This document shows, piece by piece, positions 1 to 7,241 of a DNA stretch of 45,646 nucleotides. The translations under genes were made by a program, and so were the position numbers. The first letter of the stretch is position 1. Every line of letters starts with the position of its first letter. This stretch comes from an uncultured Bacilli bacterium (GTDB lineage: Bacteria > Bacillota_I > Bacilli_A > RF39 > UBA660). The notes beneath the pieces are model-generated. The model made no database searches and was not told the DNA's origin. It saw only the letters and a list, made by a program, of their open reading frames with translations. The stretch spans positions 1-45,646 of the forward strand of contig CAOOMX010000006.1 in the NCBI GenBank assembly GCA_948497845.1, given 5' to 3'.

Positions 1-374
1 ACAATCTCTAATATATCTTTCTCTAACTTGCTAAACTTTCTTTTATAATTTTGAGAATATGTAGAATGATCTGGAACTTCTTCATTTATAGAGTATCCTA
101 TAAACCATCTATATAAATTATTATATTTTAAACTTTCATATGTTTTTCTTAAACTATCTTCATGAAAAAGGAACTTTAATATATGGATTTTAAACAACAC
201 TACTGGATCTATACTTGGCCTTCCAAATACAGAATATTGTTTTTCTACCTTCTCATATATAAAGTCCCAATTAAAATATTCTTCTATTACTCTTAAAAAA
301 TGATTTTCTGTTACTATCAATTCTAAATTCACCATTTCCCATTCATAATTTCTTGGATTTCTTATTGTCATCAT
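1..374 (-). CDS. IS1182/IS5-like transposase, N-terminal part (runs off the left edge)
   Basis: Translating the minus strand from the ATG at 374 gives an open frame of about 124 codons to the window edge. It starts MMTIRNPRNYEWEMVNLE and contains FGRPSIDPVVLFKIHIL and an RKTYESL...RWFIGYS..EEVPDHSTYS stretch. This is the N-terminal domain (DUF772 type) of IS1182/IS5-like transposases, whose DDE domain follows downstream, here outside the window. The ribosome site is weak (AAGTGATAAAA just before ATG). Inverted repeats and a terminator-like hairpin lie upstream at 391-576, as expected near an IS end. Whether the element is intact cannot be judged. Family assignment rests on these N-terminal motifs; IS1182 is more likely than another IS5-group family. 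Confidence 0.8.
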   Translation of the reverse strand, partial: MMTIRNPRNYEWEMVNLELIVTENHFLRVIEEYFNWDFIYEKVEKQYSVFGRPSIDPVVLFKIHILKFLFHEDSLRKTYESLKYNNLYRWFIGYSINEEVPDHSTYSQNYKRKFSKLEKDILEI

Positions 375-390
375 TTTTATCACTTACTTT

Positions 391-476
391 CTTAATATAT
401 CCATATTAGTTATACCATTTTTCCATAAAAAAAGTAAGGTTGTAAGCTTAAAATTTGGATATATTAAGCACCTTAC
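391..476. repeat. Nested inverted repeats beside the IS transposase
   Basis: A perfect 13-bp inverted repeat (CTTAATATATCCA at 391-403, TGGATATATTAAG at 456-468) encloses half of a second one (GTAAGGT at 434-440, ACCTTAC at 470-476). They sit directly upstream of the transposase start. They could be part of the IS terminus or a structured leader; I could not define the IS boundary or a target-site duplication. Confidence 0.55.
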
Positions 477-551
477 ATATTCATTATAATACTTTTTCTT
501 TAAATTAAAAAGACTATTTTCAAAATCTTTATGACTTTGTCAACAGTCTAT

Positions 552-577
552 GGACTATATGTAGTCTTTTTCTTTTT
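552..577 (+). terminator. Short hairpin with T-tract
   Basis: GACTA (553-557) and TAGTC (562-566) form a 5-bp stem with a 4-nt loop, followed by TTTTTCTTTTT. It lies between the IS region and the regulator gene. A short stem makes this a modest call. Confidence 0.4.
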
Positions 578-863
578 GTATTCTCTTTATCAAAATTATT
601 ATTTTATAGAGTTGGTTTTAATAATATGTAACATGCAAAAACTATCTCATAGTCAAAACCTAGCAAGTTAAAATTAGAAAGAAACAATACTTATGTAAGT
701 AAAAATTCATAGGGGTATGTTAATCCAATAAGGGGATCACGCGGTTATTTTCATAAGTGTCATCAAAGTGAATCATGTTAAAAAAATGGGCTTATATTCC
801 AGCGAAAATTGGTAGAAAAATCCTATATAACAAAGTAAAATGTTTTGTGAAAGGAGGATAATC
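577..863. other. Intergenic stretch with a less AT-rich, unexplained core
   Basis: No gene is supported here. The part from about 705 to 815 is visibly less AT-rich than its flanks (it includes GGGGTATG and GGGGATCACGCGG). On the minus strand it encodes a 17-codon mini-frame, MIHFDDTYENNRVIPLLD, interrupted on both sides by stops. It may be a decayed gene remnant or a conserved non-coding element. I cannot decide from the sequence. Confidence 0.35.
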
Positions 864-1433
864 ATGGGAGTAGGAAATAAAATGAATGAATTAAGAAAGC
901 AAAATAACCTTTCACAAGAACAACTTGCTGAAAAATTGGGTGTTGCTAGACAAACAATAAGTAAATGGGAATTAGGAGAAACTTCTCCAGATCTCGAACA
1001 ATCAAAGCTTTTATCTCAAATATTTAATATAAGTCTTGATGATTTAACAAACAATGAGATAAAAAATATACTTATTACAAAAGCAAATAATATGGAAAAA
1101 TTAACAAAAATAATTATAAATATGTTAAAAATAATTTTTATGATAATTATTATATTGCTTGTTATATGTGTCAGTAAAATATTCTTTGAAGAATACTTTT
1201 CGGCTAAACCTGTTTCTACAAGTATAAGTTTTGTATGTACATTAGGTGAAGAAAAATACACATATAAAATAACACAGTATTATGAAAATAATACATTAAA
1301 AATTTATACAAATGATAATAATCTAAATATAGATAGTAGTAGATATGATGATTATAATTGGCTAAAAGATGATATAAATAAAAATGTTACTTCTCGTGGA
1401 GGAAACTGTTTTATAAACGAAACTAATAAGTAA
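864..1433 (+). CDS. XRE-family helix-turn-helix regulator with membrane anchor
   Basis: The 189-residue product begins MGVGNKMNELRKQNNLSQEQ. Residues about 7-60 are a classical Cro/CI (XRE) domain with SQEQLAEKLGVARQTISKWE, the recognition-helix signature. A hydrophobic segment at about residues 85-112 (rich in I, L, M, F) is followed by a roughly 75-residue polar C-terminal domain, so DNA-binding and extracytoplasmic parts lie on opposite sides of the membrane. I chose ATG 864 because AAAGGAGG ends seven bases before it; an in-frame ATG at 840 has no such site. Regulators of this layout often sense envelope conditions and control a neighbouring gene, but no target is identifiable here. The following gene starts 135 bases downstream. 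Confidence 0.85.
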   Translation: MGVGNKMNELRKQNNLSQEQLAEKLGVARQTISKWELGETSPDLEQSKLLSQIFNISLDDLTNNEIKNILITKANNMEKLTKIIINMLKIIFMIIIILLVICVSKIFFEEYFSAKPVSTSISFVCTLGEEKYTYKITQYYENNTLKIYTNDNNLNIDSSRYDDYNWLKDDINKNVTSRGGNCFINETNK

Positions 1434-1568
1434 ATTTATAAATTGAATTTAATGCAAGAGATCATAGTTATAATTCTCTCCAATTTTATAAAAAGATTGT
1501 ATTGCACAAATATACTTCTAGATATATAATAAAAAAAATAATTTATAAAAGAAAACAGAGGTGTGAAT

Positions 1569-2798
1569 ATGAATTTTAGAGAAGTGCCTTTTGGCAATGG
1601 ACAAGAAGTTTACATAGAGCCAGAATGGTTAGAAAAAGACTACAGAGATTATATGCCTGATCATGATAAGTACATTGTAGAGCAATTACTTGAGTACCTG
1701 TGTAGATGTGGATATATTATAACATCTGATAGTGCCACAGTAAGTGATAATGCCTTTTTCTTTAATCCATGTTTAGATAAACATATAAATGCATCCAGGG
1801 AAGATTTTGTAGGAAAAAAAGAGGCAATGATTACAGAGTGTCTATCTAATGAAAACGTAAAAGCTCCATTCACTATACCATTTAAAGAAGATCATTTTTT
1901 TAATATAACCTCAGAAGATTTACCAATTATTATTAAAAATGAATATGAGCAAGGTGGCACAGATAAATATATCATTAGGACTTCCGAACAACTTGAAACT
2001 TTTAAAAGGTTTTATAATGAAATTAACGCTTATGACAAAAAAAGAAGAGAATCTGTACTAAGAAAGAGATTAGGCTTAGGGGAAGAGGCAACATGGGATG
2101 AAACTGGACATTCGAAAGAAACCCCTTGGTGTATTTTTATTATGGATTATAAAAGAAATTTGCATGAAAATTTTGTTATACAAAAATTTATTCAAACACC
2201 AACTAAATATAATACTTCATTACGTGTTATTACTTCATCATCTGGAGATATATTGTGTTCAAGTTTAAAATACGCAGATAAAAGTATTGAGAAAAATAAA
2301 ACTTTTTGTGGGCCATATGATCAATATTTAAAAGATCCATCCTCACCTTACTATCTAGGCAGTGAAAGCATAATATCAAATACAGTATCTGGTGGTAATA
2401 GTCTTTTATTAGGTCGCAATGATTATTCCAAGTTAGAACAAGAAATTTTAAGAGCGCATGGAATTAATCCTAATAACGCAAATGTTCCACAAGCAGTAGC
2501 ATCTGCTGCCATTAAAATAGCTATCACTGGTAGACGTCCTATCGGTGCTATAAGTGGTATGGATTTCATTTTTGATGAAGAGACACAAGAATGGAAATAT
2601 TTAGAGCAACATGAATATCCAATGCTAGGAACTTATGCGGAAGCGTATGGATTACCATATACTTCGATCGAAGACCCAAATTATTTTACGATACATTTTG
2701 CAGTAGATATTGATGCAAGATTGCATTCCCTTGCTTTAGCAATGCAAAAGAAACAAGCGATGAATAATGAAGAAGGACAATCTTTAAGACATAATTAA
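1569..2798 (+). CDS. ATP-grasp-like protein of unknown substrate
   Basis: A soluble protein of 409 residues. Three stretches look like the ATP-grasp fold: PIIIKNEYEQGGTDKYII (about 125-142, with the ATP-binding Lys), FVIQKFIQTPTKYNTSLRV (about 200-220, the inter-strand motif with Arg), and GAISGMDFIFDEETQEWKY followed by EQHEYP near residues 340-365, resembling the metal-binding Asp/Glu/Asn end of the fold. No carrier or transferase domain is obvious, and its partner substrate is unknown. ATG 1569 is preferred over GTG 1563 because AGAGGTG lies six bases before it and would overlap the GTG. It stands alone, downstream of the XRE regulator. Fold assignment is by motif only; a diverged peptide or amino-acid ligase is the most likely role. 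Confidence 0.6.
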   Translation: MNFREVPFGNGQEVYIEPEWLEKDYRDYMPDHDKYIVEQLLEYLCRCGYIITSDSATVSDNAFFFNPCLDKHINASREDFVGKKEAMITECLSNENVKAPFTIPFKEDHFFNITSEDLPIIIKNEYEQGGTDKYIIRTSEQLETFKRFYNEINAYDKKRRESVLRKRLGLGEEATWDETGHSKETPWCIFIMDYKRNLHENFVIQKFIQTPTKYNTSLRVITSSSGDILCSSLKYADKSIEKNKTFCGPYDQYLKDPSSPYYLGSESIISNTVSGGNSLLLGRNDYSKLEQEILRAHGINPNNANVPQAVASAAIKIAITGRRPIGAISGMDFIFDEETQEWKYLEQHEYPMLGTYAEAYGLPYTSIEDPNYFTIHFAVDIDARLHSLALAMQKKQAMNNEEGQSLRHN

Positions 2799-2901
2799 AT
2801 CTATTTTAACCTGTAAGCATAATGGGGTAAATGAATAAGGTTATTACATTGACTTTGGTATATAATAATCATATATATAAATAGATAAAGGAGGAAAATA
2901 T

Positions 2902-3180
2902 ATGAAAAAATATTTAATCGTAGGATTAGTAGCGTTTTCTTTAATGGCAACAACTGCCTATGCTTTAAGTGACAACAATAAAAATAATCTTGCAAATGAA
3001 CCAGCAAACTATAACCAAAATTGTCCATATCATGATAACTATGAAGAATGTCCGTATTATGATAAGACGACAAATACCACTAATTGTCCATATAGAGAAA
3101 ATGGAACATGCCAAAATAACAATAACAATCATGTGAATGGTCATAATAGACATGGAGGATGTCATAGACATCAACAATAA
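2902..3180 (+). CDS. Small secreted Cys/His-rich protein
   Basis: This 92-residue protein has a clear signal peptide (MKKYLIVGLVAFSLMATTAYA, cleavage after AYA). The mature part is Asn-rich with three CPY motifs (NCPYHDN, ECPYYDK, NCPYREN), one more Cys (GTCQ), and a His-rich tail (HVNGHNRHGGCHRHQQ). The regular CPY spacing and terminal His cluster suggest metal binding or disulfide bonding outside the cell; this is inference. A strong AAAGGAGG site precedes the ATG and a terminator follows at 3201, so it is a single-gene unit. I do not recognise a named family. It could also be a peptide precursor, although no exporter is adjacent. Confidence 0.75.
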   Translation: MKKYLIVGLVAFSLMATTAYALSDNNKNNLANEPANYNQNCPYHDNYEECPYYDKTTNTTNCPYRENGTCQNNNNNHVNGHNRHGGCHRHQQ

Positions 3181-3200
3181 TTCAGAAATTTATATTTACT

Positions 3201-3236
3201 AAAAAAATCTAGTGTAGTTTTTACTAGATTTTTTAT
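3201..3236 (+). terminator. Rho-independent terminator
   Basis: AAAAATCTAGT (3203-3213) pairs with ACTAGATTTTT (3223-3233) around a 9-nt loop, with a T-run. It closes the small secreted-protein gene and, being A/T-flanked on both sides, may also stop the convergent minus-strand gene. Confidence 0.8.
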
Positions 3237-3263
3237 ATTTTGTCCTAAATGTAGAAAAAATAT

Positions 3264-4055
3264 TTATTTTGTAAAACGACGCAATGCCCTTTCTAAAATT
3301 TGTTCGTTTTGATAATCTTCTAAAGTTGTGTAATTACTTAAATAAGATAGCAACTTTTTTTTCGCAGCATTTTCTTTATTTGTTGTAGCGCAAGCAAATA
3401 ATTTTTCTTTAACAGAAGCGGAAGTAGATCCCCAAACAAACGAATCGCTCATATTAAAAAGAGTTATTAAAATATTTCTAATATCATCTAAAATAGCTTG
3501 TCTTTTAAGCGCACTATCTTTAAAAAAAGAATTCTCATCTAACGAACCATTTGCACTATTAGCAATTCTAATCATTTGCTCTTCAAAAAATTGTAATGTA
3601 TCAAAAATATGAGCAACTTTACTGGACCCTATACCATTAACTGTACACAAGCCATTTTTCTTATAACAAGTGACTTTCTCTAGCATAGCTCGTACATCAG
3701 CTACAGTAAAGTCTTTAATTCTATCGTTTGTATTAAGAGAAGTATTATAAGGAGAAGTAATAGGTAGTAAACTTGCGCTTATGTTATTTTCGCATGGAGA
3801 AAAAATAGCTGGATCAAAACCGTTATCAGCATATATAGTAGAAGAATATACTGGTAAATCTTCACCCTTTAAATCTTCCAAACGCCTAGAAGCGTGAGCT
3901 AATTCATCAAGCCAAAAATTAGTTAAAAACTCACTTTCTCCAGCTTCAATTAATATTTTTAAATCAAGAAAATCCTTAATCCCATATTGGTGAATTATAG
4001 GAAGATAGCCAAGCCTAGCACAAGCAAATATAGAGATATCTTTTAAAGATGTCAT
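3264..4055 (-). CDS. Unrecognised 263-residue cytoplasmic protein
   Basis: The product starts MTSLKDISIFACARLGYLP and has no signal peptide or membrane segment. It is mostly helical in character, with LCTVNGIGSSKVAHIFDTLQ near residues 155-175, which resembles a helix-hairpin-helix turn (NGIG..K), and a basic C-terminus (ERALRRFTK). I do not recognise the family. The start at 4055 is fixed by GAGGGA five bases upstream and by a perfect promoter at 4078-4106; longer in-frame starts would lie upstream of that promoter. It is transcribed alone, convergent with the secreted-protein gene and divergent from the lipid cassette. Role unknown; DNA contact is a weak guess from the hairpin-like motif. 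Confidence 0.7.
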   Translation of the reverse strand: MTSLKDISIFACARLGYLPIIHQYGIKDFLDLKILIEAGESEFLTNFWLDELAHASRRLEDLKGEDLPVYSSTIYADNGFDPAIFSPCENNISASLLPITSPYNTSLNTNDRIKDFTVADVRAMLEKVTCYKKNGLCTVNGIGSSKVAHIFDTLQFFEEQMIRIANSANGSLDENSFFKDSALKRQAILDDIRNILITLFNMSDSFVWGSTSASVKEKLFACATTNKENAAKKKLLSYLSNYTTLEDYQNEQILERALRRFTK

Positions 4056-4077
4056 AAAATCCCTCATTTCCAGAATT

Positions 4078-4106
4078 ATTATAAAAAAAGAATATACAAT
4101 TGTCAA
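4078..4106 (-). promoter_or_regulatory. Consensus sigma-A promoter
   Basis: On the minus strand TTGACA (4106-4101), a 17-bp spacer and TATAAT (4083-4078) match the sigma-70/sigma-A consensus at all twelve positions. The expected transcription start near 4071 leaves a leader of about 16 bases that just holds the GAGGGA ribosome site of the gene starting at 4055. Confidence 0.9.
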
Positions 4107-4125
4107 TTTGTTCTCAAGTATCTTT

Positions 4126-4162
4126 AAAAAAGTTGATAAAACAGAAGTTATCAACTTTTTTT
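4126..4162. terminator. Bidirectional terminator-like hairpin between divergent genes
   Basis: A perfect 14-bp inverted repeat (AAAAAAGTTGATAA at 4126-4139, TTATCAACTTTTTT at 4148-4161) with an 8-nt loop has T-runs on either strand. It sits upstream of both flanking genes rather than after either, so it would insulate them or act within the leader of the plus-strand cassette. Confidence 0.7.
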
Positions 4163-4222
4163 GATGCTCGATAATCATAAAAATAAAGGACATGCATAAT
4201 TTTTAAAAAAGGAGGAAAAAAG

Positions 4223-4792
4223 ACGAGCTCTTGTTTTTATAAAATATATCAAATTATATTATGTATCTATTTAAGAATAAAATATACTATTAAAATTAAA
4301 GGAAAAGAAAATATACCTCAAAAAGAAGCAGCTATTTTGGTAGCCAATCATCAAAATGCCCATGATTTTTTATTTGTAGCAAGTTGTACAAAAAGACCAA
4401 TTTCCTTCATGGCTAAAAAAGAATTGTTTAAAGGTCCGTTAAGATGGATATTAAAAAGTATAAAAACTATTGCGGTAGATAGAAAATGTAAAAATCCGCA
4501 AGCTATACAGCAAGCATCAATACATCTAAAAAACAAAAGATTAATATGTATCTTTCCAGAAGGTACTTTTAATAAAACGACAATGCCACTAGCGTCATTT
4601 AAAAAGGGGGCAGTAAGACTAGCAATTGATAATAATGTGCCAATTGTTCCGATAACAATCGAAATAAAAAGAAGACAAGTGCGAATCGATGTAGATAAAC
4701 CAATATGGATGAAGAGTAAAGATTATGAAGAACAAACCATAAGATTAAGAGAATTAATGATGAAAAAAATAAGGGGGATGACATGGAATTAA
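4223..4792 (+). CDS. PlsC-like 1-acyl-glycerol-3-phosphate acyltransferase with ACG at the start position
   Basis: A membrane-associated acyltransferase of about 189 residues. It carries both family motifs: the catalytic HX4D box in ANHQNAHDF and the substrate-binding FPEGTFNK. PlsC enzymes transfer an acyl chain to lysophosphatidate. The conserved frame runs back past the first usual start (TTG 4337, inside the conserved region) to a codon placed exactly after an ideal site, GGAGG plus seven bases, but that codon is ACG (4223-4225). No ATG, GTG or TTG lies between in frame that would keep the N-terminus. Either ACG is used, the gene is translated poorly, or a T-to-C change or sequencing error is present. 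Its 3' end overlaps the ligase start by 10 bases. Confidence 0.75.
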   Translation, partial: TSSCFYKIYQIILCIYLRIKYTIKIKGKENIPQKEAAILVANHQNAHDFLFVASCTKRPISFMAKKELFKGPLRWILKSIKTIAVDRKCKNPQAIQQASIHLKNKRLICIFPEGTFNKTTMPLASFKKGAVRLAIDNNVPIVPITIEIKRRQVRIDVDKPIWMKSKDYEEQTIRLRELMMKKIRGMTWN

Positions 4793-6516
4793 TCAATTGG
4801 TTAAAAAGAAATTTCAGAAAAAATATAATAAAACAGCCATGGTTAGACTATTATGATGAAAAAGAACAAAAAATAAAATTTTCAGACAAAACAATATATC
4901 AATATTTAGAAGACACAGTAAAAGAGAATCAAGAATTAATAGCATTAAATTATTTTGGTCATAAGATATCTTATCAAGAATTATTTAAGGAAATAAATAA
5001 GGTTAGTAAATCATTGCATGCTTTAGGCGTAAGACAAAAAGACGTAGTAACAATATGTTTGCCTAATATACCAGAAGCAGTAATATGTTTTTATGCAATC
5101 AATAAAATAGGAGCTATAGCAGATTTTATTCATCCCTTGGCAGCTCCTTTAGAAATAAAAAAATACCTAAATGATTCTAAATCTCGCATTTTATTAACAA
5201 CAGATTTCAATTTTAAAAAAATAGATAGTATAATAAAGGACACACATATTTATCGTACAATAATGATATCAGTAAGTAACTCTATGCCATTATTAACGAG
5301 CATAGGATATTATTTGACAAAAGGAATTAAAATAAAACAGTCCTATTTATGGAAAAATAATTATATGAGCTGGATAGACTTTATATATATGGGAATAGAT
5401 TACAATACATCGATGACAAACACTATGAAAAGCAAAGATACAGCACTCATACTACATAGTGGGGGAACAACAGGGACGCCTAAAGGAATTTTAATTTCCA
5501 ATTTCAGCTTTAATGCATTAGCGCAGCAAGGGGCTTTAAATGTTAGCAAGGTTGAACCAAGAGATAAGATTATGACCATTCTTCCAATATTCCATGGTTT
5601 TGGAGCTGGCGTATGTTTACACTGTCCGTTATGTTTAAAAGTAGAAGTAATACTAATGCCAGAATATAACGCAAAAAGATTTTATCACATTCTAAAAAAA
5701 GAAAAGCCTCAAATCATAGCTGGAGTTCCAACTCTTTGGGAAAAAATATTAAGCAATAAAATATTTGAAAAAGTAGATTTAGCAAGTTTAAAATATGTTA
5801 TTTCAGGTGGTGATTATCTATCTTTAGCTTTAGAAGAAAGTATGAATACTTTTTTAAAAAATAGAAATGCATCTATAAGTATAACTAAAGGTTATGGAAT
5901 GACTGAATCGGTAGCTGCAACTTCATTTACGTATAAGGGAACAAATGAACCAGGAAGCATTGGAATTCCTATGATTGGAAATAAATTTTGTATATGTAAG
6001 CCTGGAACAATCGAACGACTACCATTTAATAAAGAAGGCGAAATATGCGTAACCGGACCAACTTTAATGCAAAAATACTTGAATAATAAAAAAGAGACTA
6101 AAAACGTACTAAAAAAACATTTAGATGGCAAAACATGGCTACACACAGGAGATTTAGGTTATATTCATTCATCTGGAGTTATTTATTTTACACAAAGATT
6201 AAAAAGAGTTATTGTTTCATCTGGTTTTAATATCTACCCAGCACAAATAGAAAGTGTAATAAGAATGCATCCTAAAGTGGAAAACTGTTGTGTTATTGGT
6301 ATAGATCATCCTTACAAAATAAAAGTAGCAAAAGCCTATATCCTTTTAAAAAATAAAGAAAAAATAACAGGTGTTACCAAGAAAGAAATTAAGACATTAT
6401 GTGAACAAAACTTGGCAAAATATGCATTACCTAAAGAATACACTTTTGTAGATGAATTGCCTACCACGATTTATGGAAAAGTTGATTATAAGAAGTTAGA
6501 AGAGGAAAATAAATGA
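4783..6516 (+). CDS. AMP-forming acyl-CoA synthetase/ligase
   Basis: A 577-residue class I adenylate-forming enzyme that activates a carboxylic acid, probably a fatty acid, with ATP and CoA. It shows the AMP-binding P-loop LILHSGGTTGTPKG (near residue 225), the A5 motif GYGMTES, the A7/A8 region WLHTGDLGYI...RLKRVIVSSGFNIYP, and a C-terminal YGKVDYKKLE with the A10-type Lys. Length fits the family and no carrier-protein or condensation domain is attached. It lies between two PlsC-like genes with overlaps on both sides (10 bases, then ATGA), so the three act together: the ligase can make the acyl donor and the acyltransferases build phospholipid. Chain-length preference cannot be read from the sequence. 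Confidence 0.9.
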   Translation: MELINWLKRNFRKNIIKQPWLDYYDEKEQKIKFSDKTIYQYLEDTVKENQELIALNYFGHKISYQELFKEINKVSKSLHALGVRQKDVVTICLPNIPEAVICFYAINKIGAIADFIHPLAAPLEIKKYLNDSKSRILLTTDFNFKKIDSIIKDTHIYRTIMISVSNSMPLLTSIGYYLTKGIKIKQSYLWKNNYMSWIDFIYMGIDYNTSMTNTMKSKDTALILHSGGTTGTPKGILISNFSFNALAQQGALNVSKVEPRDKIMTILPIFHGFGAGVCLHCPLCLKVEVILMPEYNAKRFYHILKKEKPQIIAGVPTLWEKILSNKIFEKVDLASLKYVISGGDYLSLALEESMNTFLKNRNASISITKGYGMTESVAATSFTYKGTNEPGSIGIPMIGNKFCICKPGTIERLPFNKEGEICVTGPTLMQKYLNNKKETKNVLKKHLDGKTWLHTGDLGYIHSSGVIYFTQRLKRVIVSSGFNIYPAQIESVIRMHPKVENCCVIGIDHPYKIKVAKAYILLKNKEKITGVTKKEIKTLCEQNLAKYALPKEYTFVDELPTTIYGKVDYKKLEEENK

Positions 6517-7127
6517 AAGAAAAGAATACATTATTTTATAGATTTATAACTTGGATAGCAAGACCCTTTTTTAAGATTCTATATAATGTAAAAATAGTAG
6601 GAAAAGAAAGAATACCAGAAATAGGTCCGATTATATTTGCAGGAAATCACTTAAATATTAAAGATCAACTGCCAGTAATAGCATCTACTAAAAGAGTTAT
6701 ACATTGGATGAGTAAAAAAGAATATTTTGATGGTAAACATGCATGGTTTTTTAAGAAAATGAAATGTATATGTGTAGATAGAGAAAATCATGGCGGAGAT
6801 TCTTTGGATATAGCAAAATCTTATCTATTAAATAGTAGCGCTATAGGTATATTCCCTGAAGGTACTCGAAATAAAACCAAAGAAGAATTGCTTCCTTTTA
6901 AAATTGGAACGGTATACTTAGCGCAAAAAACAAAGGCAACAATTGTTCCTTTTGCTATTACTGGAGATTTTAAAATAAGAAGCAAAAACACAGTTTTAAG
7001 ATATGGCATACCTTTTAAAATTAATCCAGAAGATGATTTAAAGCAACAAAATGAATATTTAAGAAAAACCATACTAAAATTACAGCAAATAAATTATCAA
7101 GAAACAGGCTATGATAAAAAAATATAG
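6513..7127 (+). CDS. PlsC-like lysophospholipid acyltransferase
   Basis: This 204-residue protein is a second acyltransferase of the PlsC family. It contains the HX4D catalytic box in GNHLNIKDQ (about residue 47) and FPEGTRNK (about residue 112), with an N-terminal amphipathic or membrane-contacting stretch FYRFITWIARPFFKILYNV. It starts within the ATGA overlap with the ligase stop and ends inside a terminator. The two PlsC copies differ clearly, so they may serve different acceptors (for example lysophosphatidate versus another lysolipid) rather than being a recent duplication. Function is secure at family level, acceptor unknown. Confidence 0.88.
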   Translation: MKEKNTLFYRFITWIARPFFKILYNVKIVGKERIPEIGPIIFAGNHLNIKDQLPVIASTKRVIHWMSKKEYFDGKHAWFFKKMKCICVDRENHGGDSLDIAKSYLLNSSAIGIFPEGTRNKTKEELLPFKIGTVYLAQKTKATIVPFAITGDFKIRSKNTVLRYGIPFKINPEDDLKQQNEYLRKTILKLQQINYQETGYDKKI

Positions 7128-7138
7128 CTTGTTTTTTT
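7101..7138 (+). terminator. Terminator of the lipid cassette
   Basis: AACAGGCTAT (7103-7112) pairs with ATAGCTTGTT (7124-7133) with one G-T pair, then a T-run. The acyltransferase stop codon lies within the right arm. Confidence 0.8.
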
Positions 7139-7160
7139 AGCTTAAATCCTAGATATTTTC

Positions 7161-7189
7161 TTTACATGCCCAAACTTTTTTGATATAAT
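7161..7189 (+). promoter_or_regulatory. Promoter of the type IV secretion operon
   Basis: TTTACA (7161-7166), a 17-bp spacer and TATAAT (7184-7189) form a near-consensus sigma-A promoter. It is the only strong promoter seen before the run of closely spaced genes from 7242 to 17020. Confidence 0.85.
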
Positions 7190-7241
7190 GTAAACGTGAA
7201 ATTGGCTTAACCAACAAAAGAAAGATAAGGAGAAAGTTAAA

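Noticed and set aside
4056..4193. Longer N-terminus (46 more residues) for the minus-strand gene ending at 3264
   Set aside because: The extra part lies upstream of a perfect consensus promoter and encodes hydrophobic low-quality sequence across a terminator hairpin.
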